Positions 1-7,067 of a stretch of DNA of 25,222 nucleotides are shown in pieces. The stretch is from Bacillota bacterium (GTDB lineage Bacteria > Bacillota > Clostridia > Lutisporales > Lutisporaceae). The first letter of the stretch is position 1, and each line of letters starts with the position of its first letter. Made by a program: the position numbers and the translations under genes. The notes beneath the pieces were generated by a model that worked only from the letters and a program-made list of their open reading frames with translations, was not told the DNA's origin and ran no database searches. The stretch is from the NCBI GenBank assembly GCA_023230985.1, contig JALNWH010000017.1, forward strand, positions 1 to 25,222, given 5' to 3'.

Positions 1-1
1 T

Positions 2-271
2 ACTGACAGCAATCCTGCTGCTTTGGTAGCAGATGTGGCAACAGATCCTAACGGTGTGGTGCTACAGGAAGGAACAGGTCATATTTTTGATATATATGCT
101 ATAGTTCCTGTTGACGGCAGTCTAAGAATAGCTCAAGGAGGAGTATATTCCCACTATGAATTTCAATGGCCTATGTCTGATCGCTTGACGGATGAGAAAT
201 GGAGAACCATGCTTGATAATGGCGAGGCACCGCCTATAGCAGATTGGGCCAAAACTTATATTGTTCCATGA
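2..271 (+). CDS. DUF3160-family protein, C-terminal end (partial)
   Basis: The reading frame is open from the first base of the window, so this is the 3' end of a gene that starts outside it; the TTG at 23 is not a real start. The visible 89 residues include VADVATDPNG, an IYAIVPVDG strand, GGVYSHYEFQWPM and the DRLTDEKWR motif. I recognise these as the conserved C-terminus of DUF3160 proteins, which are large, often exported proteins of unknown function in Firmicutes. The stop codon overlaps the ATG of the next gene (ATGA), so the two are translationally coupled and probably act together. The function is unknown. The family call rests on motif memory only. Confidence 0.75.
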   Translation, partial: TDSNPAALVADVATDPNGVVLQEGTGHIFDIYAIVPVDGSLRIAQGGVYSHYEFQWPMSDRLTDEKWRTMLDNGEAPPIADWAKTYIVP

Positions 272-1908
272 GAAATCGTCGATTATTTATAACTATAATT
301 TTAATATCGGTGTTAATATTATACATCGGAAATTTTATAAAGGAGCAGTATATAAGCGCTAATAGGTATAATTCTTTTGATAGTTTTCGGCAGTATAAAT
401 TAAAGCTACCGGAAAAAAGAGATTCGATAACCTTAGTGGCTGTGGGGGATATTATGCTTTCTCGTTTAGTGGACTTAAGTATAAAACAAAATAGCGATAA
501 TGCTTATGGCTTTGATGAAGTAAAATGGTTTTGGCAAAATGGCGACATAATTTTTGGTAATTTAGAAAACCCTTTGATACCGGGGAGAGAGATTGGGGTC
601 TCGGAGATGGTCTTAAGGGCTGATCCTGAAATGGCTTATATGCTTAAAAATTCCGGATTTAATATACTTTCTCTTGCCAATAACCATATCTATGATTTTG
701 GTTCTAAGGGGATTCGTAGCACCATGAAGGCTCTCAATGAAGTCGGTATTAAATACTGTGGTGTCGGCAGTGATGGGAAGGAAGAAGCACCCTATACACC
801 TGCTTATATGGAGGCTAATGGAACAAAAATAGCTTTTCTTGCTTTTACTGATAAGGTGCTGATACCGAAAATAACTGAGAAAGACGAAGAAGAGCCCGGT
901 ATTGCTTTTTTGGATAAAGAAAGAATAGCCATATCTGTTAGCGAGGCGGCCAAGAATGGGAATTTTGTAATTGTATATCTTCATGGCGGAACAGAATATG
1001 CACCGGAGCCTGATGTGACTATGAGGGGTTATGCTCATTTGGCTATAGACAAAGGTGCTAATTTGGTACTGGGCAGCCATCCCCATGTGGTGCAAGAAGT
1101 AGAGAAATATCGGGGAAAATATATTTTTCACAGCTTAGGCAACTTTATCTTTGACCAACTATGGTCTTTAGAAACTCGAGAAAGCATTATAGCAAAAATA
1201 TATATCAGTGAAAACAAGGTTGAAAGACTGGAATTTCTACCGGTATTTATAGATGATAATTGCTTTCCTTCACCTATAAGAGGGAAAACGGGACAGAAAA
1301 TTATAGAAAAGCTTGAGTTAAATTGTGAAAAAGAAACTATCCCTGCATGGAATAATGAAAGAAAGTTATTTGAAAAGATAGAACAATATGTGTATTATAC
1401 AGATAATTATAAACCTGATTATAGACTAATAAAGAATCGGCAATTTGATTTAGATGGTGACGGTATAAAGGAGAATTACAAGCTGAAAGATGGAAGAATA
1501 GAGGTCTGGAAAGAAAACAATCTTATTTGGCACTCTCCCGAGGAATGGTGGATAGATGATTTTTTCTTGGGTGATGCAGATAATGACGGTATAGAAGAGC
1601 TAGGCTTACTGGTCTGGAAAACGGGAAGCTTTGGCTCCAAAAAGCCTTTTTGGTTTGAAGGAGAGGATACAAGCTTTAGGAATCATTTATTTCTTTATAA
1701 ATTAATAAACAATGAAATAAAGCCTATCTGGCAGTCTTCCAATCTGGATCAGCCAAATTTCCATGCAATTCTTGTTGACTATAATGATGATGGGAAAAAT
1801 GAGCTACTGGTTATAGAGGGAAGCTACGGGGATTTTAATTTAAGAAAAATAACCTTGTGGGAATGGAATGGCTGGGGTTTTTCTAAAAACGCCCTCCACA
1901 GTCTTTAA
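268..1908 (+). CDS. CapA-family (poly-gamma-glutamate synthesis-type) metallophosphatase-like protein, membrane anchored
   Basis: I chose the ATG at 268 because it overlaps the upstream stop (ATGA); an upstream in-frame TTG at 244 has no advantage. The protein has about 546 residues. It begins with a positively charged stretch and one membrane segment (about residues 6-24), so the rest is likely outside the cell. The CapA/PGA_cap domain follows, with AVGDIMLSR, FGNLENPL, SLANNHIYDFG, YLHGGTEYAPEP and GSHPHVVQ, the usual metallophosphatase-like metal-site blocks. After about residue 390 there are three Asp-rich repeats (DLDGDGIKEN, DADNDGIEEL, DYNDDGKNEL) like calcium-binding FG-GAP/VCBS blades, an unusual extension for this family. 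CapA proteins act in poly-gamma-glutamate capsule export or anchoring, but no capBC is visible here, so the exact role is open. Confidence 0.88.
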   Translation: MRNRRLFITIILISVLILYIGNFIKEQYISANRYNSFDSFRQYKLKLPEKRDSITLVAVGDIMLSRLVDLSIKQNSDNAYGFDEVKWFWQNGDIIFGNLENPLIPGREIGVSEMVLRADPEMAYMLKNSGFNILSLANNHIYDFGSKGIRSTMKALNEVGIKYCGVGSDGKEEAPYTPAYMEANGTKIAFLAFTDKVLIPKITEKDEEEPGIAFLDKERIAISVSEAAKNGNFVIVYLHGGTEYAPEPDVTMRGYAHLAIDKGANLVLGSHPHVVQEVEKYRGKYIFHSLGNFIFDQLWSLETRESIIAKIYISENKVERLEFLPVFIDDNCFPSPIRGKTGQKIIEKLELNCEKETIPAWNNERKLFEKIEQYVYYTDNYKPDYRLIKNRQFDLDGDGIKENYKLKDGRIEVWKENNLIWHSPEEWWIDDFFLGDADNDGIEELGLLVWKTGSFGSKKPFWFEGEDTSFRNHLFLYKLINNEIKPIWQSSNLDQPNFHAILVDYNDDGKNELLVIEGSYGDFNLRKITLWEWNGWGFSKNALHSL

Positions 1909-1939
1909 TTGTTGTGAACAGCAGTATTATCGACTAGAC

Positions 1940-1983
1940 ATTACCTGTATATCCGTATATAATTATGGGTATAGATAGGTAAT
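1940..1983. promoter_or_regulatory. Imperfect inverted repeat between the CapA-like gene and the acyl ligase
   Basis: ATTACCT at 1940-1946 is repeated inverted as AGGTAAT at 1977-1983, and the inner parts (TATA/TATA, CC/GG) can pair partly. There is no T-run behind it, so it is a poor terminator. It may be an operator or leader hairpin for the ligase gene, which starts 70 bases downstream. Confidence 0.35.
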
Positions 1984-2054
1984 TTAATGATATTCAAACT
2001 ATGGCCACAACCTAGCTTAATGAAAAAAATTATGCAATTAAGGGAGGTACTCTT

Positions 2055-3749
2055 ATGAACGCCCATGAAAAATTATTAAAAAAAATTTATTCAACCAGGA
2101 CTATTAATAATTTTCGGCAGCTGATATATGGAAGCGCTGAAAAGCACAGAAAAGATAATGCTTTCATTTTGAAAGACCGAAATATCTCATATTGGGAGTT
2201 CAAAAGGGACTACCAATCGCTTTGTACCCGGTTGCTAACACTTGATTACGCCGATAAACGAATAGCTGTGATTGGCGGGAACAGTTACGAATGGATCATA
2301 TCCTATCTATCTGCGGCTACTATCGGTGTTGTCGTGCCGATAGATAAGGAATTGTGCCCTCAGGATATAGCTGATTTTGTTGAGTCCGGCGATTGCTCAG
2401 CGGTAATTGCCGATAAAGATATTCTTGATAATATTTCACCTCTGTTGAAAAAAAAGATTGAAATGTATAATCTCGATGCTGATAACGACAGTTCTGTCCA
2501 CCACCTTATCCAAGAAGGCAGCCTGTTATATTCATCCGGCTCATGCGAAATTGATACCATGGCGATTGACGAGAACAGGATGAGCATCTTGATATTCACA
2601 TCAGGTACGACTGGAAATTCTAAAGGGGTATGCTTATCACAAAAAAATATCTGCGTTAATATCCGCTCTATCGCACAAATGGTAAAAGTAGACAGGACAC
2701 GTCATTCCCTGTCCATACTGCCGCTACACCACACCTATGAAGCCACCATCGGGCACTTGCTTCTCCTTTCCGCAGGCGGAAAAATCTCCTATTGCGATGG
2801 GCTTAAATTTATTGCGCGTAATATTGAAGAATACAAACCCAGTGTGATTATAGCCGTTCCTCGGCTGCTTGATGTTATGCTAAATAAAATTGAGAAATCG
2901 GTTCGCGGAAGCCTTCCCGATAAGTATTTAAAAAACAGCAATGATATTACCTTTAATGAATTGCTATGTAAGCTTCCATTTTATATAAAGTTTATCGTTA
3001 AGAGGAAAGTAAAAGCCTCTCTAGGAGGAAAACTGGATATGCTAATCGTCGGTGCGGCGGCAACCAAGCCGGAGGTAGTGAAAGCTTTCTGCCAGCTTGG
3101 GATTAAAACATATCAAGGATATGGTCTGACAGAATGTGCACCGCTCCTTGCCGGAAATAACGATTTTTTTATAAACCCGTATTCCGCCGGATTACCGATA
3201 CCCGGTGTTGAGATTAAGATATACGATCCGAACACCGATGGCATCGGCGAGATTATTGCAAAAGGCGATAACATTATGCTCGGATATTATAAGGATCCGG
3301 ATGCTACTGCTGAAGTAATGAAGGATGGTTTTTTTCATACGGGAGACTTGGGAAAAATGGATGAGGACGGCTTTGTATATATCACAGGCAGGAAGAAAAA
3401 TGTCATTGTCATGGAGAACGGAAAAAACATTTATCCCGAAGAGTTGGAAGAAAAGCTTGCAGAGGAAGCCGTTGTTGCGGAGGCACTTATTCTTGGAGTC
3501 TTTGATAAGCGCGGAAATACTGCCGTCAAAGCAAAAATTTTCCCCAATCTTAATTTCATAATTGATTATTTACACAACAATATGCCATCAAAAGAAGATG
3601 TGCATAATGTGGTACAAGCTGCTGTTGAGCGAGTAAACGAAAAGCTGCCGGCTTATAAAAAAATTCACGTTGTTGAAGTTTTGTGGAGCGAACTGGAAAA
3701 GACAACGACGCAGAAAATTAAACGGTATGGTACAAATTATGCTATATAG
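2055..3749 (+). CDS. AMP-dependent acyl-CoA synthetase / acyl ligase
   Basis: This is an ANL-superfamily adenylating enzyme that activates a carboxylic acid to an acyl-AMP and passes it to CoA or a carrier protein. AGGGAGGT sits 7 bases before the ATG. At 564 residues it is full length. The AMP-binding P-loop TSGTTGNSKG is near residue 183, the A5 motif YGLTECAPLL near 356, the TGDLG hinge region near 431, GRKKNVIVMENGKN after it, and the C-terminal lysine region at TTTQKIKRYG. The form resembles the long-chain fatty acid ligases of Clostridia. Its codon use (many GCC, CCG, GGC) looks richer in G+C than the AT-rich flanks, which may mean separate ancestry. No carrier-protein gene is adjacent, so the substrate is unknown. 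Confidence 0.9.
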   Translation: MNAHEKLLKKIYSTRTINNFRQLIYGSAEKHRKDNAFILKDRNISYWEFKRDYQSLCTRLLTLDYADKRIAVIGGNSYEWIISYLSAATIGVVVPIDKELCPQDIADFVESGDCSAVIADKDILDNISPLLKKKIEMYNLDADNDSSVHHLIQEGSLLYSSGSCEIDTMAIDENRMSILIFTSGTTGNSKGVCLSQKNICVNIRSIAQMVKVDRTRHSLSILPLHHTYEATIGHLLLLSAGGKISYCDGLKFIARNIEEYKPSVIIAVPRLLDVMLNKIEKSVRGSLPDKYLKNSNDITFNELLCKLPFYIKFIVKRKVKASLGGKLDMLIVGAAATKPEVVKAFCQLGIKTYQGYGLTECAPLLAGNNDFFINPYSAGLPIPGVEIKIYDPNTDGIGEIIAKGDNIMLGYYKDPDATAEVMKDGFFHTGDLGKMDEDGFVYITGRKKNVIVMENGKNIYPEELEEKLAEEAVVAEALILGVFDKRGNTAVKAKIFPNLNFIIDYLHNNMPSKEDVHNVVQAAVERVNEKLPAYKKIHVVEVLWSELEKTTTQKIKRYGTNYAI

Positions 3750-3856
3750 AATGGACAGCTGATTGCTCCATCAGGAAACCGGATTAAAACAATATGGAGT
3801 AAAAAATATATTATATGGAAATGTAAACAAGATATTTAAGTAATAAAAGCATTGCT

Positions 3857-3880
3857 GTTGTGGCATAATTATGGTACAAC
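3857..3880. promoter_or_regulatory. Palindromic operator of the decayed Phd/ParE locus
   Basis: GTTGT (3857-3861) and ACAAC (3876-3880) are centred on the same point as the perfect palindrome CATAATTATG (3864-3873). The result is a 24-base dyad with two mismatched pairs, 25 bases before the antitoxin ATG. Phd/YefM antitoxins repress their own promoters through such sites, so this is the likely autoregulatory operator. Confidence 0.6.
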
Positions 3881-3905
3881 AATACCACAAAGGGAGCTGA
3901 AGATT

Positions 3906-4166
3906 ATGCTGCAAATTATTCCAATAAGGGATTAAAAAAATACAAGTGAAATATCACAAATGTGTAAAGAATCTGATGAACCCATCTACATTACTAAAAA
4001 TGGCTACGGTGATATGGTTATTATGAGCATGGAAGTATATAAAGAAAAAATGTTTATGCTTGATGTATATGACAAGCTTATGGTTGCTGAAGAAGAAATA
4101 AAATCCGGAAAGACCCTTGATGCTGATTCTTCAATAAAAAGCATAAGAGAAAAATATAATGTATAA
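3906..4166 (+). pseudogene. Phd/YefM-type antitoxin, inactivated by a nonsense codon at position 10
   Basis: Reading from the ATG at 3906 (after GGGAGCTG) gives MLQIIPIRD, then TAA at 3933-3935, then in the same frame KNTSEISQMCKESDEPIYIT and so on to 4166. Phd/YefM antitoxins read IRDLKNTSEIS at this point, so a TTA leucine codon has become TAA by one base change. The rest matches the family: an N-terminal DNA-binding part with TKNGYGDMVIMSMEVY, then the toxin-neutralising C-terminal tail. A restart at the ATG at 3960 would lack the first 18 residues, which belong to the DNA-binding fold. The gene overlaps the toxin start by 8 bases. Confidence 0.8.
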
Positions 4167-4275
4167 AATAAATATATCAAAGTTAGCCCATCATGATTTA
4201 GAACGAATTATATCTTATATTACAGCTAATCTTGCCAGCCCAATGGCTGCTACAAATTTTGTACAAAAGGCATAA
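4159..4275 (+). pseudogene. ParE/RelE-family toxin, truncated after 38 residues
   Basis: The ATG lies inside the end of the antitoxin gene, as in most Phd/ParE pairs. The 38 residues (MYKINISKLAHHDLERIISY onward) match the N-terminal strand and first two helices of ParE/RelE toxins, which normally run to about 90-100 residues. The reading frame ends at TAA at 4273, and the sequence after it is unrelated noncoding DNA leading into a tRNA fragment. The toxin is therefore cut off, most likely by the recombination event that brought in the attachment site next door. With both partners broken, the pair is dead. Confidence 0.75.
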
Positions 4276-4308
4276 AAAAAGATTTTAATATATATCAAAA
4301 AACAACCA

Positions 4309-4329
4309 AACCCTTGTAGAACAAGGGTT
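4309..4329 (-). terminator. Hairpin downstream of the tRNA fragment
   Basis: AACCCTTGT (4309-4317) and ACAAGGGTT (4321-4329) form a perfect 9-bp stem with a 3-base loop. On the minus strand it is followed by a T-rich stretch that includes a run of six Ts. It fits the natural terminator of the tRNA-Ser gene whose 3' part lies just upstream on that strand. Confidence 0.55.
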
Positions 4330-4348
4330 CTTAGATAGTGTGGTGCGG

Positions 4349-4404
4349 CGGAAAGGGTGGAATTTGAACCCACGGTGAGGTATTAGCCCACACACGATTT
4401 CCAG
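4349..4404 (-). pseudogene. 3' fragment of tRNA-Ser(GGA): probable attachment-site remnant
   Basis: Read on the minus strand, this begins exactly with an anticodon loop CTGGAAA (anticodon GGA). It continues with the 3' anticodon stem TCGTG, a long variable arm whose GTGGG and CCTCAC sides can pair, a T arm (GTGGG, loop TTCAAAT, TCCAC) and the acceptor strand CCTTTCC plus G. The sequence before the loop (TATATAT) cannot pair with TCGTG, so the 5' half is missing. Tyrosine recombinases commonly integrate in the anticodon or T arm and leave a copy of the tRNA 3' part at one end. I infer that this is such an att copy. The intact tRNA gene would lie outside the window. Confidence 0.75.
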
Positions 4405-4421
4405 ATATATAATAGCAATTA

Positions 4422-4509
4422 TACTAATTCTACTGAATACAACAATGTCCATTTTTCAGGGTTTACAGGACTTTGCTTTTTTATTAAACACTATTAATTC
4501 TATTGAATT
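4422..4509. repeat. Pair of 18-base direct repeats beside the att fragment
   Basis: TACTAATTCTACTGAATA (4422-4439) recurs as TATTAATTCTATTGAATT (4492-4509), 15 of 18 identical and 70 bases apart. Between them, GTCC and GGAC flank a short inverted-repeat sequence (about 4447-4470). Their position inside the putative element end suggests arm-type integrase sites, but no integrase is present to test this. I see no gene in 4276-4553. Confidence 0.35.
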
Positions 4510-4553
4510 ATATCTGGGCAAGGGTAAAGTAAGAGTAAAATCTAAATCTACTT

Positions 4554-4952
4554 TTAGAAATGCTTATAAAGTAGAATATAATTTTCAATCATTTTAATAA
4601 ACGTTTCTACATCACCCAATTGTTTTTTAGCATCGTTTTTTGCAACAACATAAAAGTCTTGATAATCACTTTTTGTTCTAATATCAAAGGCTCTGGCAAT
4701 AATTTTATAATACTCTTTATTTATTTTCCCACTGGCAATGTAGTTTTTATTAAAAAACCCCAGAATTGATGAATGTTTTTTTGAATCAAATGTATCATAA
4801 GCTAATAAAGCCCTTAATGCATGGAACGCTGCATAGTATGATCTGTTTACAGATTGAGCCAAATAACCATGGTCGAAATTTATTTTAGCCGTTTCTAAGT
4901 CTTTTTTTGCTTTTTGCAATCTATAAGTAGAAAGTGTTTTAGTTTTGTCCAA
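4554..4952 (-). CDS. HEPN-domain toxin of an MNT/HEPN pair (UPF0332-like)
   Basis: This is a probable RNase-type toxin, partner of the nucleotidyltransferase encoded just upstream. I place the start at a TTG (4952), because AAGGAG lies 9 bases before it; the TTG at 4961 abuts the ribosome site and is too close. The 132-residue helical protein shows the UPF0332 HEPN pattern: SVNRSYYAAFHALRALL, KKHSSILGFF and AFDIRTKSDYQDFY. The motif after the catalytic-type Arg is R-X4-Y rather than the usual R-X4-6-H, so nuclease activity is uncertain. It overlaps the antitoxin gene by 14 bases, as expected for a coupled toxin-antitoxin operon. HEPN/MNT pairs (type VII) act in plasmid or island maintenance and phage defence. 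Confidence 0.8.
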   Translation of the reverse strand: MDKTKTLSTYRLQKAKKDLETAKINFDHGYLAQSVNRSYYAAFHALRALLAYDTFDSKKHSSILGFFNKNYIASGKINKEYYKIIARAFDIRTKSDYQDFYVVAKNDAKKQLGDVETFIKMIENYILLYKHF

Positions 4953-5301
4953 AGATATCAACTCCTTCTTTTTCTATGTTTGCAAAGAAAGGAAGTACAT
5001 CTACCCAATCATAGAAATAATCATAGTTGTTTTCTATCACAGATAAAACAGCACCATATTCAGTTGTTAAATCTACGACAACATCCAAAACCTTCTCTCG
5101 GTGCTTTATAATCTCTTCTTGATTCATATCAAGTAAAAGCATTATATCAACATCTGAGCCATCACTGTTTTCTCCTCTTGCATAGGAACCATATAAATAT
5201 ACTTTTTTTATTTTTTTACCGTATATAGCCCTTAGTCTGTTTTCCAAATCCAATAAAAGTTTCTTTATGTTGAGACTATGTAATTTAACCTTATTTACCA
5301 T
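4939..5301 (-). CDS. MNT-type minimal nucleotidyltransferase antitoxin
   Basis: The protein carries the Pol-beta-type nucleotidyltransferase signature GSYARGENSDGSDVDIMLLL, with the two metal-binding Asp residues in SDVD and a further acidic residue in VVDLTTE. In type VII systems this enzyme adds AMP to, or otherwise masks, its HEPN partner. AAGGA lies 8 bases before the ATG at 5301; the ATG at 5310 is too near that site, so I take 5301 as the start (120 residues). The gene is first in a two-gene minus-strand operon with the HEPN gene. Nothing in it looks broken. Confidence 0.82.
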   Translation of the reverse strand: MVNKVKLHSLNIKKLLLDLENRLRAIYGKKIKKVYLYGSYARGENSDGSDVDIMLLLDMNQEEIIKHREKVLDVVVDLTTEYGAVLSVIENNYDYFYDWVDVLPFFANIEKEGVDIFGQN

Positions 5302-5354
5302 AGTAATCATCCTTACATATTTTGATTGAAACTTAAATTCATTATAGCTTAAAT

Positions 5355-6065
5355 TTATAAAAAAAGCACTTGATTCTTTCCGATGTTTGCATTACGATTA
5401 GTTAATCTAAAATATAAATCATTGCATATATTTTCTATATATTCTTTTCTTGCTATATTGTTAATCCATTCTTTTAGAATATTCTCATATCCATATCTTA
5501 AGCCTGCTAATCCTCCTGCAACTGCTCCTGTTGTATCAGTATCTTTGCCTAAATTAACAGCTTTAAGAGAACGCAGGATCTAAAGTCATTGATATTTAAT
5601 AGGCACCATATAGAAGCTTCTAAAGTAGATACTATATATCCTCCACTATCTATTTCTTTTTTTTGTAACTCTTTGAAGTTCTTGTTTTCAATTCTATAAA
5701 AATGATGTAATTCTTCTTTAAAGTCTTCTTTGTTTTTATAATATTCCATTGCATCATAAATCCTTGATTTGACTGCAAAGTCTAAGTTCGTACCTATCAA
5801 AATATTAGATGCTATAGATAAATATATTCCACAAGCCATTTGGGAGCGTTTATGCCTATGTGTTAAGGCAGAAATATTATGTATTACCTCATAAGCGTCA
5901 TTATTCTTTGTAAAGCTATCCCCATATTTAGGTTGTAAATAAAAAATAATAGGTAATATTTTCACTAAAGATCCATTTCCATTATCATATTCAGATATTC
6001 CACCAGCTTTTAATGGCTCAACCCCTGCTTTATATCAATTTAGTGCCTTAGAAAGATTGTGTTGT
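5355..6065 (-). pseudogene. ADP-ribosylglycohydrolase pseudogene (paralogue of the gene at 10486)
   Basis: Translated on the minus strand in pieces, this matches the intact protein at 10486-11823 along most of its catalytic domain. From the 5' side it reads SKALN, then a TGA where an Arg codon is expected (about 6034), then YKAGVEPLKAGGISEYDNGN and the block ending ASIWCLLNINDFRSCV. There the frame shifts: CT is duplicated near 5570. It continues in another frame with LKAVNLGKDTDTTGAVAGGL, the second metal-binding motif, to a stop at 5355. The first 90 or so residues, with the DDSSMT metal motif, and the C-terminal domain are absent. It has at least three independent lesions and differs from the intact copy throughout, so it is an old paralogue, not a recent duplicate. 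6066-6270 holds no gene I can see. Confidence 0.85.
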
Positions 6066-6270
6066 AGTAAGAAAGGTAAAAAAAGGATTATTATGAAGTA
6101 TGTGTAATATATAGAGTAGAGATGAAAACATTTGAAACATTGTTTTTTCTGAACTCATTTTAAGATTATAACAAAATTATTTAATAATCAAATTTTAAAA
6201 TATAAAAAGCATATAAATAATTTTTAGTTTATTTATGAAAAGAATTAAAGATAATGATACAAGGAGGGTT

Positions 6271-6544
6271 ATGTGGATGAATGCATTAGAAGAAAGGGCA
6301 AAAAAATAAGCAAAGTTTTAAAAGAATGGTTTTTAATTAATGGGAAAAACGAAACTACTCCGGAGGAAATTATGGAGTTTTTGTATCAAAATAATATTTA
6401 CAAAAAGGTAAAAGAGATGACGCATTGCAATTAAGGAAAGATCTGCGGGGCTTGGGGAAACTTAACAAACTAGATTTAATTGAAGAAGCAAAATTCATAC
6501 AAAAGAATAAAAATAAAAACTGGTACTTTGAAAAGACTAAATAA
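6271..6544 (+). pseudogene. Small hypothetical gene broken by two frameshifts
   Basis: A good ribosome site (AAGGAGGG) precedes ATG codons at 6271 and 6277. The first frame gives MNALEERAKK and stops at 6307. Adding one A to the preceding A-run restores ISKVLKEWFLINGKNETTPE and EEIMEFLYQNNIYKK. A second shift near 6405-6415 is needed to reach RDDALQLRKDLRGLGKLNKL and an end with NKNWYFEKTK at 6544. The rebuilt product is about 88 residues, charged and helical, ending like a small winged-helix or DNA-binding protein. I do not recognise a named family. The ribosome site and protein-like composition in all three pieces are why I call it a decayed gene. Confidence 0.55.
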
Positions 6545-6576
6545 AGCATTGTTTTGCTATATAACAGATAGTAAAT

Positions 6577-6816
6577 TTATTGCATAGCAAAAGATAAAAG
6601 TATTAAATATAAAATGCCAATATAGAGTATTCCGCCAGTTAGATTAATTATTATTCTACTTATTTTTGTGTCCTCTTCTTGAATAGTTACTTCAGTACTG
6701 CAAACCAAATCCCAAGGCGTAGTATTTGCCTCTAACAAACTTTTATATGATTTATATAAAGTATATATTGAATAGAAAGGTATAAGTATTCCTAAGCCTT
6801 TCAAGAATATGTACAT
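6577..6816 (-). CDS. Small hypothetical membrane protein
   Basis: This 79-residue product has two hydrophobic segments: about residues 2-20, with a Tyr-rich continuation, and about 59-78. A polar middle (CSTEVTIQEEDTKISR) separates them, so it is probably an inner-membrane hairpin. I do not recognise a family. The ATG at 6816 is only 1 base behind a GGAG. An IS110 element begins 5 bases upstream and has split the original ribosome site, which in the joined flanks would read AGAAAGGAG. The gene has therefore lost its native promoter and may be silent. Confidence 0.5.
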   Translation of the reverse strand: MYIFLKGLGILIPFYSIYTLYKSYKSLLEANTTPWDLVCSTEVTIQEEDTKISRIIINLTGGILYIGILYLILLSFAMQ

Positions 6817-6859
6817 ACTCCTCGTATTATAAAGTAGTAGTGTTTATAGTCCCTCTCCA

Positions 6860-7025
6860 AAGACTGTATGCCATACTTCATACAGACGCTGTGGATTAGT
6901 ATCATCCTCCTAACGCTTGACGTTTTCAGAAAGGCCATAATCACAGCCGTTTGTTTAAATGGTAATTAGTTGGATAACGCATGACGTTTTATTTAGCACG
7001 AGGTTACGTTCGACAAACAGGCCTG
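6860..7025 (+). ncRNA. Predicted IS110 bridge RNA (target and donor loops)
   Basis: A 5' hairpin (CTGTATG 6864-6870 with CATACAG 6879-6885) is followed by two internal-loop arms. Arm 1 is closed by GCTGTG-ATTA (6888-6898) with TAATCACAGC (6938-6947) and capped by AACG-CTTGA-CGTT (6912-6924). Arm 2 is closed by GTTTGT (6949-6954) with ACAAAC (7013-7018) and capped by AACG-CATGA-CGTT (6976-6988). Arm 1 guides: CATCCTCCT (6903-6911) matches the left flank CATACTCCT (6814-6822) at 8 of 9, and AGAAAG (6928-6933) is complementary to CTTTCT at the right flank (8390-8395). Arm 2 guides: TAGTTGG (6967-6973) matches the right end of the element (8382-8388), and ACGAG (6998-7002) is complementary to CTCGT at the left end (6821-6825). 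This is the architecture known for IS621-type bridge RNAs. The RNA's own ends are estimates. Confidence 0.78.
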
Positions 7026-7067
7026 TGGAAAATAACAGTGTCAAATAATATTTAAAGGAGTACTACT

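Noticed and set aside
613..1131. Minus-strand ORF of 172 codons inside the CapA-like gene.
   Set aside because: It is the antisense of a clear conserved gene, with no ribosome site and no recognisable domain.
3325..3561. Plus-strand ORF in another frame of the acyl ligase gene.
   Set aside because: It lies in the conserved C-terminal coding part of the ligase, and its product has no protein-like features.
4349..4404. A functional tRNA-Ser gene.
   Set aside because: The 5' half (acceptor 5' strand, D arm, 5' anticodon stem) is absent; the bases before the anticodon loop cannot form the stem.
6537..6544. CTAAATAA here is complementary to TTATTTAG in arm 2 of the bridge RNA and was considered as the IS left end.
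   Set aside because: It would place an opposite-strand gene inside the element, and the flank before it does not match the target guide. The border at 6821 satisfies the donor and target guides together.
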